Shown here in pieces: positions 6,854-7,822 of a DNA stretch of 7,822 bases. Position 1 is the first letter of the stretch; each line of letters opens with the position of its first letter. The notes below the pieces were generated by a model. That model ran no database searches and was not told the origin of the DNA. It was given only the letters and a program-made list of their open reading frames with translations. Source of the stretch: an uncultured Clostridia bacterium. Lineage in GTDB: Bacteria > Bacillota > Clostridia > UBA1381. The position numbers were made by a program, and so were the translations under genes. The stretch spans positions 1 to 7,822 of the forward strand of contig CAKSGG010000145.1 of NCBI GenBank assembly GCA_934454215.1. The letters run 5' to 3'.

Positions 6854-7477
6854 TCAGCCAAACAGATATCTTTTCAGATAGTCGGCAACAGCTTCGGAAA
6901 CCTGCTTAATATCTTTGCCCGATGTATTGATAAGCAGATCGTAGTTTTCACATGCACCCCATTTTTGGTGACTGAAATAGTTGTAGTATCTCGCTCGCCC
7001 CTTGTCTATAGAACGAATATTTCTTTGCATTTTGGAGTCGGATAGCTTTTCGTCCTCCGGACTGCGTTCACGGCAGCGCTCCTGTTTGCTCTGTGCATCC
7101 GCATAGACGAAAATTCGAAACGGATCTTTTTCTTTGAGAATATAATCGGCACATCGTCCGACGATAACACAATCGGATTTCTCCGCCAGTTCCTTAATAA
7201 TACTGTGCTGCTCGGCAAACACCGTAAGACTCCTGTCAAACTCAGTATAGGCATAATATGCCGTATGAAAACTCATGCCGGCATGAATGGGATAAGGTAT
7301 ATACGGGCGGTCTTCGGTTATACGTTCCACATATTTCTCGGAGAGCTTTGTGCGCTTGGCGATTTCTGTGACGATCTCCCGGTCGTAATAAGCGATCTGC
7401 AGCTTTTCGGCAATTCTGCGACCGAGCTCGCGACCGCCGCTTCCGAACTCGCGTCCTATTGTGATAACCTTTTTCAT
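6854..7477 (-). CDS. Cytidylate kinase-like family protein
   Basis: A 207-residue P-loop protein of the cytidylate-kinase-2 type (Pfam Cytidylate_kin2-like), expected to bind ATP in the cytoplasm. The Walker A-like loop is GREFGSGGRELGRRIA (8-23). YDREI (31-35) follows, as in nucleotide kinases where an aspartate and arginine contact the acceptor base. DCVIVGRCADYIL (102-114) and RCRER with IDKGRARYYNYF (157-168) cover the lid and second arginine region. These proteins are distinct from the housekeeping CMP kinase Cmk, and their substrates are mostly untested, so CMP phosphorylation is a family assumption. Start 7477 is fixed by AGGAGGT seven bases upstream; an in-frame ATG at 7522 would add 15 residues but lies in the loop of a hairpin and has no ribosome binding site. 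It appears to be the first gene of the operon that includes the serpin. Confidence 0.88.
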   Translation of the reverse strand: MKKVITIGREFGSGGRELGRRIAEKLQIAYYDREIVTEIAKRTKLSEKYVERITEDRPYIPYPIHAGMSFHTAYYAYTEFDRSLTVFAEQHSIIKELAEKSDCVIVGRCADYILKEKDPFRIFVYADAQSKQERCRERSPEDEKLSDSKMQRNIRSIDKGRARYYNYFSHQKWGACENYDLLINTSGKDIKQVSEAVADYLKRYLFG

Positions 7478-7484
7478 CTGTCGT

Positions 7485-7491
7485 ACCTCCT
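7485..7491 (-). promoter_or_regulatory. Ribosome binding site deciding the kinase-like start
   Basis: Full AGGAGGT on the minus strand, seven bases before ATG 7477, so the P-loop lies almost at the N-terminus as is usual for the family. Confidence 0.85.
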
Positions 7492-7504
7492 GTAAAATGC
7501 CGTA

Positions 7505-7537
7505 AGGCACCGACCTTGCCATGCAAAGCCGATGCCT
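7505..7537 (-). promoter_or_regulatory. Strong 15-bp hairpin in the leader of the kinase-like gene
   Basis: A 33-base inverted repeat: 15 consecutive pairs (12 Watson-Crick, three G-U on the minus-strand RNA) around a three-base ATG loop. On the minus strand it is not followed by a T-run, so it is a poor terminator for the upstream HTH gene. On the plus strand CGTTCTTTTT follows, so it could stop antisense transcription. It ends 13 bases before the Shine-Dalgarno sequence. An upstream eight-base GCAAAGCC (minus strand, 7566-7559) is exactly complementary to GGCTTTGC in its 5' arm (7530-7523), so two exclusive folds are possible. Confidence 0.55.
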
Positions 7538-7617
7538 CGTTCTTTTTGTTGGCTCGTGGGCTTTGCCGGAACTCCTTTGCCTACGGGTCTGTATATAAAA
7601 GCTTTTTTGTCTCGGTT

Positions 7618-7822
7618 TTATTCCTTTTCCGCCACGTGGGTTCCGATATACTTACCGGTTTTAATACGGGCATCTGACGGTTTCTTTGCGTTTTCGGGAA
7701 TTATCCAATATGCCCCGGCTTTTTGCGCTCCGATTATGCGTCCGCCTCCGCAAAGAGCAACCACGCGGCGTCTTGAAAGGTGCCAGCGTTCCGCCGCTTC
7801 AATAGCTGAAATGTATTTTATG
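7618..7822 (-). CDS. Helix-turn-helix domain protein (excisionase/MerR-like), 5' truncated
   Basis: The last 67 residues of a small DNA-binding protein whose start lies beyond the right edge. The sequence IKYISAIEAAERWHLSRRRV then VALCGGGRIIGAQ and AYWIIPENAKKPSDAR follows the pattern of excisionase-family or MerR-type winged HTH domains: an EAAERW...S.RRV helix-turn-helix, then a [L/C]C..GRI.GA wing and a W.IP strand. In similar short clostridial proteins this domain makes up nearly the whole chain, with KP.D.R near its end. It finishes with IKTGKYIGTHVAEKE. The stop is 140 bases before the kinase-like start, so it may or may not share a transcript with it. No integrase or phage gene is visible nearby, so a role in excision is not supported; a transcription regulator is equally possible. 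Confidence 0.8.
   Translation of the reverse strand, partial: IKYISAIEAAERWHLSRRRVVALCGGGRIIGAQKAGAYWIIPENAKKPSDARIKTGKYIGTHVAEKE

Noticed and set aside
7588..7617. TATATA as a -10 element for the kinase-serpin operon
   Set aside because: No acceptable -35 hexamer lies at 16-18 bases upstream, so I do not call a promoter here.
1..7822. tRNA, rRNA, CRISPR array, insertion sequence or attachment site
   Set aside because: I looked on both strands and saw no tRNA cloverleaf, regularly spaced repeats, transposase frame or terminal inverted repeats with target duplication.

Overview
The window reads as a chromosomal segment from a low-to-mid GC Firmicute, most likely a gut-type Clostridia (Oscillospiraceae or Lachnospiraceae relative). 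This rests on strong AGGAGG-type ribosome binding sites before almost every gene, U-tract hairpin terminators, and protein types familiar from that group: a small alarmone synthetase, a clostridial-type 450-residue citrate synthase, a cytidylate-kinase-like protein, a lipoprotein serpin and Ig-like surface proteins. The taxonomic placement is inference; no rRNA or marker gene is present.

Layout. At the left edge (3-413, plus strand) is the C-terminal part of a RelA/SpoT-type ppGpp synthetase. It converges on a citrate synthase gene (487-1845, minus strand), and the two share a bidirectional hairpin terminator at 433-471. Everything to the right is on the minus strand. In transcription order from the right edge it runs: the end of a small helix-turn-helix protein (7618-7822, partial); a roughly 140-base gap with a strong hairpin; a cytidylate-kinase-like protein (6854-7477); a 113-residue conserved hypothetical (6483-6824); a lipoprotein serpin (5210-6463); a secreted, C-terminally membrane-anchored protein (3733-5166); a small four-helix membrane protein whose frame is broken (3296-3705); and an Ig-like membrane-anchored protein (2031-3302). 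The gaps between the six genes from 7477 to 2031 are 29, 19, 43 and 27 bases and one 7-base overlap, so they look like one operon.

How the genes might work together. Four consecutive products of the operon are predicted to lie in or outside the membrane: a protease inhibitor tethered by lipid, a surface protein with one C-terminal membrane anchor, a polytopic membrane protein, and a sensor-like Ig protein anchored at its N-terminus. The order suggests a cell-envelope module, perhaps protection from or sensing of host or community proteases. That is inference from context only. The citrate synthase gene has its own candidate promoter overlapping the stop codon of the last operon gene. The leader between that promoter and the start codon holds an intrinsic-terminator-like hairpin, which could be an attenuator or simply the operon's terminator.
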